Shown in pieces: positions 53,758-63,611 of a DNA stretch of 64,000 nt. Every line of letters starts with the position of its first letter. Position 1 is the stretch's first letter. Source of the stretch: Streptomyces sp. 1222.5 (lineage in GTDB: Bacteria > Actinomycetota > Actinomycetes > Streptomycetales > Streptomycetaceae); assembly GCF_900105245.1 (NCBI RefSeq), contig NZ_FNSZ01000001.1, positions 6,942,001-7,006,000 of the forward strand, given 5' to 3'. A model generated the notes under the pieces. It searched no databases. It saw nothing but the letters and a program-made list of their open reading frames with translations, and had not been told where the DNA came from. The translations under genes were made by a program, and so were the position numbers.

Positions 53758-56429
53758 TGGAGTCGGCCGAGATTCGCCGCCGCTGGCTGAGCTTCTACGA
53801 GGAGCGCGGGCACACCGTCGTGCCTTCGGCGTCGCTCATCGCGGACGATCCGACCCTGCTCCTCGTCCCCGCCGGCATGGTCCCCTTCAAGCCCTACTTC
53901 CTGGGTGAGGTCAAGCCGCCCTTCGCGCGCGCCACCAGCGTGCAGAAGTGCGTGCGCACGCCCGACATCGAAGAGGTCGGCAAGACCACGCGCCACGGCA
54001 CGTTCTTCCAGATGTGCGGCAACTTCTCCTTCGGCGACTACTTCAAGGAAGGTGCCATCAAGTACGCCTGGGAGCTGCTCACCACGCCCCAGGACAAGGG
54101 CGGTTACGGCCTGGAGCCGGAGAAGCTCTGGATCACCGTCTACCAGGACGACGACGAGGCCGAGCGCATCTGGCACGAGGTCGTCGGGGTGCCGAAGGAG
54201 CGCATCCAGCGCCTCGGCATGAAGGACAACTACTGGTCCATGGGCGTCCCCGGCCCGTGCGGCCCCTGCTCCGAGATCAACTACGACCGCGGCCCCGAGT
54301 TCGGCGTCGAGGGCGGCCCGGCCGTCAACGACGAGCGGTACGTGGAGATCTGGAACCTCGTCTTCATGCAGTACGAGCGGGGCGAGGGCATCGGCAAGGA
54401 CAACTTCGAGATCCTCGGGGAACTGCCGAGCAAGAACATCGACACGGGCCTCGGCCTGGAGCGGCTCGCCATGATTCTGCAGGGCGTGCAGAACATGTAC
54501 GAGATCGACACCTCCATGGCCGTCATCGAGAAGGCCACCGCGCTGACCGGCGTCCGCTACGGCGACGCCCACGACTCCGACGTGTCGCTGCGCGTCGTCA
54601 CCGACCACATGCGCACCGCCACCATGCTCATCGGCGACGGTGTCACCCCGGGCAACGAGGGCCGCGGCTACGTCCTGCGCCGCATCATGCGCCGCGCCAT
54701 CCGCAACATGCGCCTGCTCGGCGCCACCGGTCCGGTCGTCCGCGACCTGATCGACACCGTGATCGGCATGATGGGCCAGCAGTACCCCGAGCTGATCACC
54801 GACCGCGAGCGCATCGAGAAGGTCGCCCTCGCCGAGGAGAACGCCTTCCTCAAGACGCTGAAGGCCGGCACCAACATCCTCGACACCGCCGTCACCGAGA
54901 CCAAGCAGTCCGGCGGCACCGTCCTCTCCGGCGACAAGGCCTTCCTGCTCCACGACACCTGGGGCTTCCCGATCGACCTCACCCTGGAGATGGCCTCCGA
55001 GCAGGGGCTCTCCGTGGACGAGGACGGCTTCCGCCGCCTGATGAAGGAGCAGCGGGAGCGCGCCAAGGCCGACGCCCAGGCCAAGAAGACCGGGCACGCC
55101 GACATGGGCGCCTACCGCGAGATCGCCGACGCCGCCGGTGCCACCGACTTCATCGGCTACAGCGACACCGAGGGCGAGAGCACGATCGTCGGTCTGCTCG
55201 TCGACGGCGTCTCCTCGCCGGCCGCCTCCGAGGGCGACGAGGTCGAGGTCGTCCTCGACCGCACCCCGTTCTACGCCGAGGGCGGCGGCCAGATCGGCGA
55301 CACCGGCCGGATCCGCGTCGACACCGGTGCCGTCATCGAGGTCCGCGACTGTCAGAAGCCGGTCCCGGGCGTGTACGTCCACAAGGGTGTCGTCCAGGTC
55401 GGCGAGGTCACCGTCGGCGCCAAGGCCCACGCCTCCATCGACGCCCGCCGCCGCACGGCCATCGCCCGCGCCCACTCGGCCACCCACCTGACCCACCAGG
55501 CGCTGCGCGACGCCCTCGGCCCGACGGCCGCCCAGGCCGGCTCCGAGAACCAGCCCGGCCGCTTCCGCTTCGACTTCGGCTCCCCGTCCGCGGTCCCGAC
55601 GGCCGTGATGACCGACGTCGAGCAGAAGATCAACGAGGTGCTCGCCCGCGACCTCGACGTGCACGCCGAGGTCATGGGCATCGACGAGGCCAAGAAGCAG
55701 GGCGCGATCGCCGAGTTCGGCGAGAAGTACGGCGAGCGCGTCCGCGTGGTCACCATCGGCGACTTCTCCAAGGAGCTGTGCGGCGGCACCCACGTGCACA
55801 ACACCGCCCAGCTGGGTCTGGTGAAGCTCCTCGGCGAGTCCTCCATCGGCTCGGGTGTCCGCCGTATCGAGGCCCTCGTCGGCGTGGACGCGTACAACTT
55901 CCTCGCCCGTGAGCACACGGTCGTGGCCCAGCTCCAGGAACTGATCAAGGGCCGCCCCGAGGAGCTGCCGGAGAAGGTCTCCGCCATGCTCGGCAAGCTG
56001 AAGGACGCCGAGAAGGAGATCGAGAAGTTCCGCGCCGAGAAGGTGCTGCAGGCCGCCGGCGGTCTCGCCGAGTCCGCCAAGGACGTGCGTGGTGTGGCGT
56101 TGGTCACCGGACAGGTCCCGGACGGCACCACCCCGGACGACCTGCGCAAGCTGGTCCTCGACGTGCGCGGCCGCATCCAGGGCGGCCGGGCCGCCGTGGT
56201 CGCCCTGTTCACGGTCAACAACGGCAAGCCGCTGACCGTCATCGCCACCAACGAGGCCGCCCGCGAGCGCGGCCTCAAGGCCGGTGACCTGGTGCGCACG
56301 GCCGCCAAGACCCTCGGCGGCGGCGGTGGCGGCAAGCCGGACGTCGCCCAGGGCGGCGGCCAGAACCCGGCCGCCGTCGGTGACGCCGTGGACGCCGTGG
56401 AGCGTCTCGTCACCGAGACCGCCAAGTAG
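53757..56429 (+). CDS. alaS: Alanyl-tRNA synthetase
   Basis: 890 aa, full length. Catalytic core with RWLSFYEERGHTVVPSASL and GTFFQMCGNFSFGDYFKEGA; editing domain HSATHLTHQALRDAL (HxxxH near residue 572) and CGGTHVHNTAQLG (C and H near 675); C-terminal oligomerisation domain after a coiled coil. It charges and proofreads Ala/Ser/Gly. ATG 53757 overlaps the preceding stop by one base (TGATG). A 19-bp tandem duplication includes its stop codon. Confidence 0.97.
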   Translation: MESAEIRRRWLSFYEERGHTVVPSASLIADDPTLLLVPAGMVPFKPYFLGEVKPPFARATSVQKCVRTPDIEEVGKTTRHGTFFQMCGNFSFGDYFKEGAIKYAWELLTTPQDKGGYGLEPEKLWITVYQDDDEAERIWHEVVGVPKERIQRLGMKDNYWSMGVPGPCGPCSEINYDRGPEFGVEGGPAVNDERYVEIWNLVFMQYERGEGIGKDNFEILGELPSKNIDTGLGLERLAMILQGVQNMYEIDTSMAVIEKATALTGVRYGDAHDSDVSLRVVTDHMRTATMLIGDGVTPGNEGRGYVLRRIMRRAIRNMRLLGATGPVVRDLIDTVIGMMGQQYPELITDRERIEKVALAEENAFLKTLKAGTNILDTAVTETKQSGGTVLSGDKAFLLHDTWGFPIDLTLEMASEQGLSVDEDGFRRLMKEQRERAKADAQAKKTGHADMGAYREIADAAGATDFIGYSDTEGESTIVGLLVDGVSSPAASEGDEVEVVLDRTPFYAEGGGQIGDTGRIRVDTGAVIEVRDCQKPVPGVYVHKGVVQVGEVTVGAKAHASIDARRRTAIARAHSATHLTHQALRDALGPTAAQAGSENQPGRFRFDFGSPSAVPTAVMTDVEQKINEVLARDLDVHAEVMGIDEAKKQGAIAEFGEKYGERVRVVTIGDFSKELCGGTHVHNTAQLGLVKLLGESSIGSGVRRIEALVGVDAYNFLAREHTVVAQLQELIKGRPEELPEKVSAMLGKLKDAEKEIEKFRAEKVLQAAGGLAESAKDVRGVALVTGQVPDGTTPDDLRKLVLDVRGRIQGGRAAVVALFTVNNGKPLTVIATNEAARERGLKAGDLVRTAAKTLGGGGGGKPDVAQGGGQNPAAVGDAVDAVERLVTETAK

Positions 56430-56460
56430 GACACGTAAGAACAAGTAGGACACGTAAGAA
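56423..56460. repeat. 19-bp exact tandem duplication at the alaS stop
   Basis: CAAGTAGGACACGTAAGAA occurs twice in direct succession (56423-56441 and 56442-56460). The first copy contains the alaS TAG stop; the second fills the gap to ruvX. Confidence 0.9.
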
Positions 56461-56472
56461 ACGGTCGAGAAG

Positions 56473-56937
56473 ATGCGCAGAGGACGTCGGCTCGCCATCG
56501 ACGTCGGGGACGCCCGGATCGGGGTCGCCTCGTGCGACCCCGACGGGATCCTCGCCACCCCGGTCGAGACCGTCCCCGGCCGGGACGTCCCGGCCGCCCA
56601 CCGCCGGTTGCGGCAGCTGGTGGAGGAGTACGAACCGATCGAGGTCGTCGTCGGCCTCCCTCGCTCCCTCAAGGGGGGCGAGGGCCCGGCCGCCGTCAAG
56701 GTCCGTGCCTTCGCACAGGAGTTGGCCAAGGGCATCGGGCCGGTGCCGGTGCGGCTGGTCGACGAGCGGATGACGACCGTGACGGCCAGTCAGGGGCTGC
56801 GGGCCTCGGGGGTGAAGTCCAAGAAGGGACGGTCGGTCATCGACCAGGCCGCCGCTGTGATCATCCTGCAGCAGGCCCTGGAATCCGAACGGGTGTCAGG
56901 CCAGGCACCCGGCGGGGGCGTCGAAGTGGTCATCTGA
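56473..56937 (+). CDS. ruvX: Holliday-junction resolvase-like protein RuvX/YqgF
   Basis: 154 aa RNase H-fold protein. Motifs LAIDVGDARIGVASCDP, VVVGLPRSLKGGEGPAA and LVDERMTTVTASQ match the family; the last acidic site is DQAAAVIILQQAL. In E. coli it works in 16S rRNA 5'-end maturation. ATG 56473; purine-rich GAGAAG abuts it, so the ribosome site is unusual. It sits between alaS and mltG as in most actinobacteria. Confidence 0.95.
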   Translation: MRRGRRLAIDVGDARIGVASCDPDGILATPVETVPGRDVPAAHRRLRQLVEEYEPIEVVVGLPRSLKGGEGPAAVKVRAFAQELAKGIGPVPVRLVDERMTTVTASQGLRASGVKSKKGRSVIDQAAAVIILQQALESERVSGQAPGGGVEVVI

Positions 56938-57059
56938 TCGCGATACGGTAACGTTCCGCGCGATGCGCCGGTGTTCGAACAGCCGGGGCACAACAAGAGG
57001 CGGAACGGAAGCCGGCCCACCGGCCGCGAGTCCGTCGGCCTCGCGGCTCTAGGGGATCG

Positions 57060-58730
57060 ATGACTGAGTATGGCCGGGGCCCAGGCTCCGAACCGTGGCA
57101 TCCGGAGGACCCGTTGTACGGGGACGGCGGATGGGAAGGGCAGCAGGCGCACGTCGGCCGGCAGCCTGCCTACGGCGGCCAGCCGCAGCAGCCCTACCCG
57201 CAGGAGCCGCAGTACGGCGACTGGAACCAGGAACAGCAGGCCGGGTACGGCGGACAGCAGCAGCATCAGCACTACGACGGCCAGGGCCACTCGCAGTACG
57301 ACCAGAACTACGCAGGTCACACTCAGCAGCAGCACTTCCACCAGGGCACCTGGGACGCCAGCGGCAGCCACGGCCAGGTGCCCTATGCCGCCGATCCCGG
57401 TGATCCGTACGGCCAGCAGCCGGCGGCGTACGGCGCGCAGCAGCCCGACCTCTACGGCACCGAGGACGCCTACCCGCCGCCGGTGCCGCCCGGCCGCCGC
57501 CGCCCCGAACCGGAACCGCAACCGGAACCCGCGGCCGAGGAGGAGGAGCACGCCTTCTTCGCGGGAGACGGCGGCGAGGACGACGAGGAGCACGAGCTCC
57601 AGAGCCGGCGCGAGAAGCGGGGCAAGGGCCGCAAGCCCGTCAAGAAGAAGAAAGGGCGCACCGGGTGCGCCTGCATGGTGGTCGTCCTCGTCTTCGGCGG
57701 TGGCCTCGGCGGGGTCGGCTACTTCGGCTACAAGTTCTACCAAAATCGTTTCGGCGCGGCCCCGGACTACGCGGGCAGCGGCAACGGCGAGCAGGTCACG
57801 GTCACCATCCCCAAGGGCGCCGGCGGCTGGGCCATCGGCGAGAAGCTGAAGGAGGCGGGGGTCGTCGAGAGCGCGGCCGCGTTCGTCTCCGCGCTCCAGG
57901 CCAACCCCCGGGGCAAGGGGCTCCAGGACGGTGTCTACACGCTCCAGAAGGAGATGTCCGCCGCGAGCGCGGTGGAGCTGATGCTCAGTCCGAAGAGCCG
58001 CAGCAACCTGATCCTCGCCGAGGGGCTGCGCAACGCCGCGATCTACAGCATGATCGACAAACGGCTCGGCGTGAAGGCGGGCACCACCGCACGCGTCGCG
58101 AAGAAGGACTACAAGCACCTCGGCCTGCCGGCCTGGGCGCTGAACCACCCGAACCTCAAGGACCCGCTCGAAGGCTTCCTCTACCCCTCCAGCTACCCGG
58201 TCACCAAGGGTCAGGAGCCCGAGGCCGTGCTGAAGAACATGGTGTCCCAGGCCGCCTCGACGTACCAGGAACTGGGTCTGGAGAAGAAGGCCAAGGTCCT
58301 CGGCCTCGACAGCCCCTGGGAACTGCTCACCGTGGCGAGCCTGGTGCAGGCCGAGGGCACGAGCCACGACGACTTCCGCAAGATGGCCGAGGTCGTCTAC
58401 AACCGCCTCGAACCGGGCAACCCGCAGACCTACGGGCGGCTGGAGTTCGACTCCACGTACAACTACGTGAAGAACCAGAGCAAGATCGACCTGAGCATCG
58501 CCGAGCTGCGCAAGTACAACAACCCGTACAACACGTACTTCTCCAAGGGCCTGCCGCCGGGGCCCATCAGCAACCCCGGCGAGGAGGCGCTCAAGGGCGC
58601 GCTCGACCCGACCGACGACGGCTGGTACTACTTCATCTCGATGGACGGCAAGACCAGCAAGTTCACCAGGACGCTCGAGGAGCACGAGAAGCTCGTGAAC
58701 GAGTGGAACGCGTCGCGGAAGAAGAACTGA
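57060..58730 (+). CDS. mltG: Endolytic murein transglycosylase MltG
   Basis: 556 aa. The first 200 residues are cytoplasmic and rich in Gln, Tyr, Gly and Pro (GGQPQQPYPQEPQYGDWNQ), then acidic and basic blocks, one membrane helix (about 201-223, CMVVVLVFGGGLGGVGYFGY), a LysM-like region (VTVTIPKGAGGWAIGEKL) and the catalytic YceG domain with Glu432 in SLVQAEGTSHDDF. It cuts nascent peptidoglycan as a chain terminator. The cytoplasmic extension is far longer than in E. coli. ATG 57060 follows AGGGGAT. Confidence 0.93.
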   Translation: MTEYGRGPGSEPWHPEDPLYGDGGWEGQQAHVGRQPAYGGQPQQPYPQEPQYGDWNQEQQAGYGGQQQHQHYDGQGHSQYDQNYAGHTQQQHFHQGTWDASGSHGQVPYAADPGDPYGQQPAAYGAQQPDLYGTEDAYPPPVPPGRRRPEPEPQPEPAAEEEEHAFFAGDGGEDDEEHELQSRREKRGKGRKPVKKKKGRTGCACMVVVLVFGGGLGGVGYFGYKFYQNRFGAAPDYAGSGNGEQVTVTIPKGAGGWAIGEKLKEAGVVESAAAFVSALQANPRGKGLQDGVYTLQKEMSAASAVELMLSPKSRSNLILAEGLRNAAIYSMIDKRLGVKAGTTARVAKKDYKHLGLPAWALNHPNLKDPLEGFLYPSSYPVTKGQEPEAVLKNMVSQAASTYQELGLEKKAKVLGLDSPWELLTVASLVQAEGTSHDDFRKMAEVVYNRLEPGNPQTYGRLEFDSTYNYVKNQSKIDLSIAELRKYNNPYNTYFSKGLPPGPISNPGEEALKGALDPTDDGWYYFISMDGKTSKFTRTLEEHEKLVNEWNASRKKN

Positions 58731-59557
58731 TGACTGTGACACGCCGGGCCGCCGTGCTCGGCTCGCCCGTCGCCCACTCCCTCTCCCCGGTGCTGCACCG
58801 GGCCGCGTACGACGAGCTCGGACTCGCCGACTGGTCCTACGACCGCTTCGAGGTCGACGAGGCGGCCCTGCCCGGGTTCTTCGAGGAGCTCGGGCCGGAG
58901 TGGGCGGGGCTGTCGCTCACGATGCCGCTCAAGCGGGCCGTCATCCCGCTGCTGGACGGGATCAGCGACACGGCCGCCTCCGTCGACGCGGTCAACACGG
59001 TGGTCCTCACCGACGACGGCCGCCGCCTCGGCGACAACACCGACATCCCGGGCATGGTCGCCGCCCTGCGCGAGCACGGGATCGAGGAGGTCGGCTCCGC
59101 CGCGATCCTCGGCGCAGGCGCCACCGCCTCCTCCGCGCTGGCCGCGCTGGCCCGGATCTGCACCGGCGAGATCGTCGCCTACGTCCGCAGCGAGGCCCGC
59201 GCCGCGGAGATGCGCGAGTGGGGCGAGCGGCTGGACGTGGACGTACGCACCGCGGACTGGGCGGACGCGGCCGAGGCCCTGCGGGCCCCGCTGGTGATCG
59301 CCACGACACCGGCCGGTACGACCGACGCCCTCGCCGCCGCCGTGCCCGAGCGCCCCACCACCCTCTTCGACGTGCTCTACGACCCCTGGCCCACCGAGCT
59401 GGCGGCCCGCTGGTCCATGTTCGGGGGAGCCGTGGTCAGCGGTCTCGACCTGCTCGTCCACCAGGCCGTCCTTCAGGTCGAGCAGATGACCGGCCGCTCG
59501 CCGGCCCCGCTGGAGGCCATGCGGCACGCCGGCGAGAAGGCGCTCGCCGCCCGCTGA
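58730..59557 (+). CDS. aroE: Shikimate dehydrogenase
   Basis: 275 aa; NADP-linked reduction of 3-dehydroshikimate. N-terminal substrate domain with GSPVAHSLSPVLHRAAYDEL and LTMPLKRAVIPLLD (catalytic Lys), NTVV and DNTDIPGMVAAL; Rossmann loop GAGATASSALAAL. It overlaps mltG by one base (TGATG) and begins the aroE-aroC-aroK-aroB cluster, although a 164-bp gap follows. Confidence 0.94.
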   Translation: MTVTRRAAVLGSPVAHSLSPVLHRAAYDELGLADWSYDRFEVDEAALPGFFEELGPEWAGLSLTMPLKRAVIPLLDGISDTAASVDAVNTVVLTDDGRRLGDNTDIPGMVAALREHGIEEVGSAAILGAGATASSALAALARICTGEIVAYVRSEARAAEMREWGERLDVDVRTADWADAAEALRAPLVIATTPAGTTDALAAAVPERPTTLFDVLYDPWPTELAARWSMFGGAVVSGLDLLVHQAVLQVEQMTGRSPAPLEAMRHAGEKALAAR

Positions 59558-59721
59558 CCGCCGCCGTACCGTCCGCCTGCTGGACCGGCGGCCGGACACC
59601 GGCCCCGGACGTGGGAGGATCGGAGGTGGCGTGCCGGGGTCGCGCACCCGGCCGCGCCGTCGCCGTACGCGCGGACACGCGTACTGAGGGCAGTACCGGG
59701 CGCGAACACTGAGGAGCACCG

Positions 59722-60906
59722 TTGAGCAGGCTGCGTTGGCTGACCGCGGGGGAGTCCCACGGTCCGGCACTGGTCGCAACGCTGGAGGGCCTTCCCGCCG
59801 GCGTGCCGATCACCACGGAGATGGTGGCGGACCACCTGGCACGGCGACGGCTCGGTTATGGCCGCGGTGCGCGGATGAAGTTCGAGCGGGACGAGATCAC
59901 CTTCCTGGGTGGCGTCCGGCACGGCCTGAGCCTCGGTTCCCCGGTGGCGATCATGGTGGGCAACACCGAGTGGCCCAAGTGGGATCAGGTCATGGCGGCC
60001 GACCCGGTCGATCCCGAGGTGCTGGCCGGGCTCGCCCGCAACGCGCCGCTGACCCGGCCCCGGCCCGGCCACGCCGACCTGGCGGGCATGCAGAAGTACG
60101 GCTTCGACGAGGCCCGCCCGATCCTGGAGCGCGCCTCGGCGCGTGAGACCGCGGCACGGGTGGCGCTGGGCGCCGTGGCCCGCTCCTACCTGAAGGAGAC
60201 CGCGGGCGTCGAGATCGTCTCGCACGTGGTGGAGCTCTGCTCCGTGAAGGCCCCGCAGGGCGTGTACCCCACGCCGGCCGACGTGGAGAAGCTGGACGCC
60301 GACCCGCTGCGCTGCCTGGACGCGGACACCTCGAAGGCGATGGTCGCGGAGGTCGACCAGGCCCACAAGGACGGCGACACCCTCGGCGGTGTGGTCGAGG
60401 TGCTGGCCTACGGCGTTCCGGTCGGTCTCGGCTCGCACGTGCACTGGGACCGCAAGCTGGACGCCCGTCTCGCCGGCGCCCTGATGGGCATCCAGGCGAT
60501 CAAGGGCGTCGAGATCGGTGACGGCTTCGAGCTCGCCCGGGTGCCGGGTTCCCAGGCGCACGACGAGATCGTGCGGACCGACGAGGGCATCCGGCGGACC
60601 TCCGGACGCGCGGGCGGCACCGAGGGCGGCCTGTCCACCGGTGAGCTGCTGCGGGTGCGTGCCGCGATGAAGCCGATCGCGACCGTGCCGCGGGCGCTGC
60701 GGACGGTCGACGTGACCACCGGCGAGGCGGCCCAGGCGCACCACCAGCGCTCGGACGTGTCCGCCGTGCCGGCCGCCGGCATCGTCGCCGAGGCCATGGT
60801 CGCGCTGGTCCTGGCCGACGCGGTCGCGGAGAAGTTCGGCGGCGACAGCGTGGCCGAGACCCGCCGCAACGTGCGGTCGTACCTCGACCACCTGCAGATC
60901 CGGTGA
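59722..60906 (+). CDS. aroC: Chorismate synthase
   Basis: 394 aa; converts EPSP to chorismate with reduced FMN. Starts LRWLTAGESHGPALVATLEGLPAG, then RRRLGYGRGARMKFERDE and the C-terminal HQRSDVSAVPAAGIVAEAM. TTG 59722 is the start codon, with a good GAGGAG at 59711-59716. The stop overlaps aroK by 4 bp. Confidence 0.97.
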   Translation: MSRLRWLTAGESHGPALVATLEGLPAGVPITTEMVADHLARRRLGYGRGARMKFERDEITFLGGVRHGLSLGSPVAIMVGNTEWPKWDQVMAADPVDPEVLAGLARNAPLTRPRPGHADLAGMQKYGFDEARPILERASARETAARVALGAVARSYLKETAGVEIVSHVVELCSVKAPQGVYPTPADVEKLDADPLRCLDADTSKAMVAEVDQAHKDGDTLGGVVEVLAYGVPVGLGSHVHWDRKLDARLAGALMGIQAIKGVEIGDGFELARVPGSQAHDEIVRTDEGIRRTSGRAGGTEGGLSTGELLRVRAAMKPIATVPRALRTVDVTTGEAAQAHHQRSDVSAVPAAGIVAEAMVALVLADAVAEKFGGDSVAETRRNVRSYLDHLQIR

Positions 60907-61421
60907 GCGCCGTGCCTGCTCTCGTACTCGTCGGTCCGATGGGCGTGGGCAAGTCCACCGTGGGCCGGCTGCTGGCCGAGCGGCTCGGCACCGGGTTCCG
61001 GGACACCGACGAGGACATCGTCGCCGCCGAGGGCCGCAGCATCGCCGACATCTTCGTGGGGGAGGGCGAGTCCGCCTTCCGCGCCATCGAGAAGCGGGCG
61101 GTGCGGGACGCGCTCACCGGGCACGAGGGCGTCCTCGCGCTCGGCGGCGGTGCCGTCCTCGACGCGGAGACTCGGGCACTGCTCGCCGGGCACCGGGTGG
61201 TCTACCTCTCCATGGACGTGGAGGAGGCCGTCAGGCGCACCGGCCTCAACGTGGCCCGCCCGCTGCTGTCGGTCAACCCGCGCAAGCAGTGGCGCGAGCT
61301 GATGGAGGCGCGGCGGCACCTGTACGAGGAGGTCGCCACCGCCGTCGTGGCGACGGACGGCCGCACCCCCGAAGAGGTCACCCGAGCAGCGCTGGACGCA
61401 CTGGAGTTGAAGGAAGCATGA
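60903..61421 (+). CDS. aroK: Shikimate kinase
   Basis: 172-aa P-loop kinase. Walker A LVGPMGVGKSTVGRLLAE; shikimate-binding DTDEDIVAAEG and GGGAVLD; lid region RTGLNVARPLLS. Coupled on both sides: GTGA with aroC and ATGA with aroB. Confidence 0.96.
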   Translation: MSAVPALVLVGPMGVGKSTVGRLLAERLGTGFRDTDEDIVAAEGRSIADIFVGEGESAFRAIEKRAVRDALTGHEGVLALGGGAVLDAETRALLAGHRVVYLSMDVEEAVRRTGLNVARPLLSVNPRKQWRELMEARRHLYEEVATAVVATDGRTPEEVTRAALDALELKEA

Positions 61422-62509
61422 GCGAGTCAGTCACCCGGATCCAGGTCGCAGGCAGCGCCGGGACCGACGCCTACGAGGTGCTGGTCGGCCGGCAACTCCT
61501 GGGCGAGCTGGCCGGGCTGATCGGACCGAGGGCCAAGCGGGTGGCGGTGATCCACCCGGAGGCGCTGGCCGAGACCGGCGACGCGCTCCGCGCCGACCTG
61601 GCCGGGCAGGGCTACGAGGCCGTCGCCATCCAGGTGCCCAACGCGGAGGAGGCCAAGACCGCCGAGGTCGCCGCCTACTGCTGGAAGGCGCTGGGCCAGT
61701 CCGGCTTCACGCGCACCGACGTCGTCGTCGGCGTGGGCGGCGGCGCGACCACGGACCTGGCCGGTTTCGTGGCCGCGACCTGGTTGCGCGGGGTGCGCTG
61801 GATCGCCGTCCCGACCACCGTGCTGGCGATGGTCGACGCGGCGGTCGGCGGCAAGACCGGCATCAACACCGCCGAGGGCAAGAACCTGGTGGGCGCCTTC
61901 CACCCGCCGGCCGGTGTGCTGTGCGACCTGGCCGCGCTGGACTCCCTGCCGGTGCACGACTACGTCTCCGGTCTCGCGGAGGTCATCAAGGCGGGCTTCA
62001 TCGCCGACCCGGCGATCCTGGAGCTGATCGAGTCCGACCCCGAGGCCGCCCGGACCCCGGCGGGTCCGCACACGGCCGAGCTGATCGAGCGGTCGATCCG
62101 GGTGAAGGCGGAGGTCGTCTCCTCGGACCTGAAGGAGTCGGGTCTGCGGGAGATCCTCAACTACGGCCACACGCTCGGCCACGCCATCGAGAAGAACGAG
62201 CGCTACAAGTGGCGGCACGGCGCCGCGGTCGCGGTCGGCATGCACTTCGCCGCCGAACTGGGCCGCCTCGCGGGCCGTTTGGACGACGCGACCGCGGACC
62301 GGCACCGCACGGTCCTGGAGTCCGTCGGCCTGCCGCTGCACTACCGCTACGACCAGTGGCCCAAGCTGCTGGAGGCGATGAAGGTCGACAAGAAGTCGCG
62401 CGGCGACCTGCTGCGCTTCATCGTCCTCGACTCGATCGGCAAGCCGACCGTCCTGGAGGGCCCCGACCCGGCCGTCCTGCTCGCCGCCTACGGAGAAGTG
62501 GGCCAGTAG
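61418..62509 (+). CDS. aroB: 3-Dehydroquinate synthase
   Basis: 363 aa; cyclises DAHP to dehydroquinate with NAD+ and a metal. Motifs VGVGGGATTDLAGFVAATW, PTTVLAMVDAAVGGKTGIN and metal ligands in LAEVIKAGFIADP, NYGHTLGHAIEK (His). Coupled to aroK. Together with aroC and aroK it gives three steps of the shikimate path, the supply route for the pabBC genes near the other end of the window. Confidence 0.97.
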   Translation: MSESVTRIQVAGSAGTDAYEVLVGRQLLGELAGLIGPRAKRVAVIHPEALAETGDALRADLAGQGYEAVAIQVPNAEEAKTAEVAAYCWKALGQSGFTRTDVVVGVGGGATTDLAGFVAATWLRGVRWIAVPTTVLAMVDAAVGGKTGINTAEGKNLVGAFHPPAGVLCDLAALDSLPVHDYVSGLAEVIKAGFIADPAILELIESDPEAARTPAGPHTAELIERSIRVKAEVVSSDLKESGLREILNYGHTLGHAIEKNERYKWRHGAAVAVGMHFAAELGRLAGRLDDATADRHRTVLESVGLPLHYRYDQWPKLLEAMKVDKKSRGDLLRFIVLDSIGKPTVLEGPDPAVLLAAYGEVGQ

Positions 62510-62750
62510 GTCCCGCACTGTTCCGTACGCCCGTTTCCCCTCGGTCCGATTTCCTTTGCGGAACGGGCACTTCGGGCCGCCCCCGGCCGTTTCACCAAAC
62601 GACGGCGGGGGACGGTACCGTTCGGTACGGCGCGGGGTGTACCCCCGCTGCCAGCACCAACTGCCCGCAGCGGGTGTGCCGGAGGGGCGCGACACCGCCT
62701 CGGGCGCCCCGGCGGCGGACGAGCCGAGTGACGAGACGGAGTGGCAACGG

Positions 62751-63611
62751 ATGCAGCACGCAGTGGGGTCTGAGCTGCCTCCGCCCCACCGGCCGGGGCA
62801 GGTGCCGCACGCCGGGTGGGCGCCGGCCGGCCACCACCCGGGCCCGCATCAGGGCAGCCCCCAGGGGCCCGCACCGGTCCCCCCGCCACCCCCGGCGCCG
62901 AGCTTCCCGGCCGCGTCCACTCCTGTGCCACCGCCCCCGCCGCACACGCCCGCTCACGCGGCCCCCGATACCACCGGTCACCTGTCCCTGCCACCCGGCG
63001 GTCCGGTCGGAGTGCCCATGGCGCCGCCCGCCGCGGTGGTCCCGGACCCGACGGCCACGACCCTGGCCGTCCTGCTGATCGGCCCGGCGGGCGCGGGCAA
63101 GACGAGCGTGGCCAAGTACTGGGCGGACCACCGGCGCGTCCCCACCGCCCACATCAGCCTGGACGACGTCCGCGAATGGGTCCGCTCGGGCTTCGCCGAC
63201 CCCCAGACCGGCTGGAACGACAACTCCGAGGCCCAGTACCGCCTGGCCCGCCGCACCTGCGGCTTCGCCGCCCGCAACTTCCTGGCCAACGGCATCTCCT
63301 GCATCCTGGACGACGCCGTCTTCCCGGACCGTCCGGTCGTCGGGCTCGGCGGCTGGAAGCGCCACGTGGGTCCCGGGCTGCTGCCGGTCGTCCTGCTGCC
63401 GGGCCTGGACATCGTCCTGGAGCGCAACGCGGAGCGCTCCGGCAACCGCCGCCTCACCGACGAGGAGGTGGCCCGCATCCACGGCCGCATGGCCGGCTGG
63501 TACGGCTCGGGCCTCCCGATCATCGACAACTCCCAGCTCGACGTCCCGGGCACCGCGCGGGTGCTGGACGAGGTCCTGGCCAGGGCGATCGCGAGCCCGC
63601 CGAGCTGGTGA
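62751..63611 (+). CDS. P-loop kinase-like protein with a Pro-rich N terminus
   Basis: 286 aa from ATG 62751. Residues 1-105 are Pro/His/Ala-rich and disordered. Then an AAA_33/zeta-type kinase domain: Walker A LLIGPAGAGKTSVAKYW, a DD pair in HISLDDVREWVRSGF, ILDDAVFPDRPVVGLGGWK (Walker B-like) and VVLLPGLDIVLERNAERSG. The substrate is unknown; Walker A plus this D motif suggests a nucleotide or small-molecule kinase. GGAG lies 9-10 bases before the ATG; the frame is open further upstream. It follows aroB by 240 bp in the same direction. Confidence 0.78.
   Translation: MQHAVGSELPPPHRPGQVPHAGWAPAGHHPGPHQGSPQGPAPVPPPPPAPSFPAASTPVPPPPPHTPAHAAPDTTGHLSLPPGGPVGVPMAPPAAVVPDPTATTLAVLLIGPAGAGKTSVAKYWADHRRVPTAHISLDDVREWVRSGFADPQTGWNDNSEAQYRLARRTCGFAARNFLANGISCILDDAVFPDRPVVGLGGWKRHVGPGLLPVVLLPGLDIVLERNAERSGNRRLTDEEVARIHGRMAGWYGSGLPIIDNSQLDVPGTARVLDEVLARAIASPPSW

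Noticed and set aside
50610..56735. A 2041-codon open frame on the minus strand opposite alaS and through the STAND region
   Set aside because: High-GC shadow: it lies opposite a clear alaS gene in a frame with no family resemblance.
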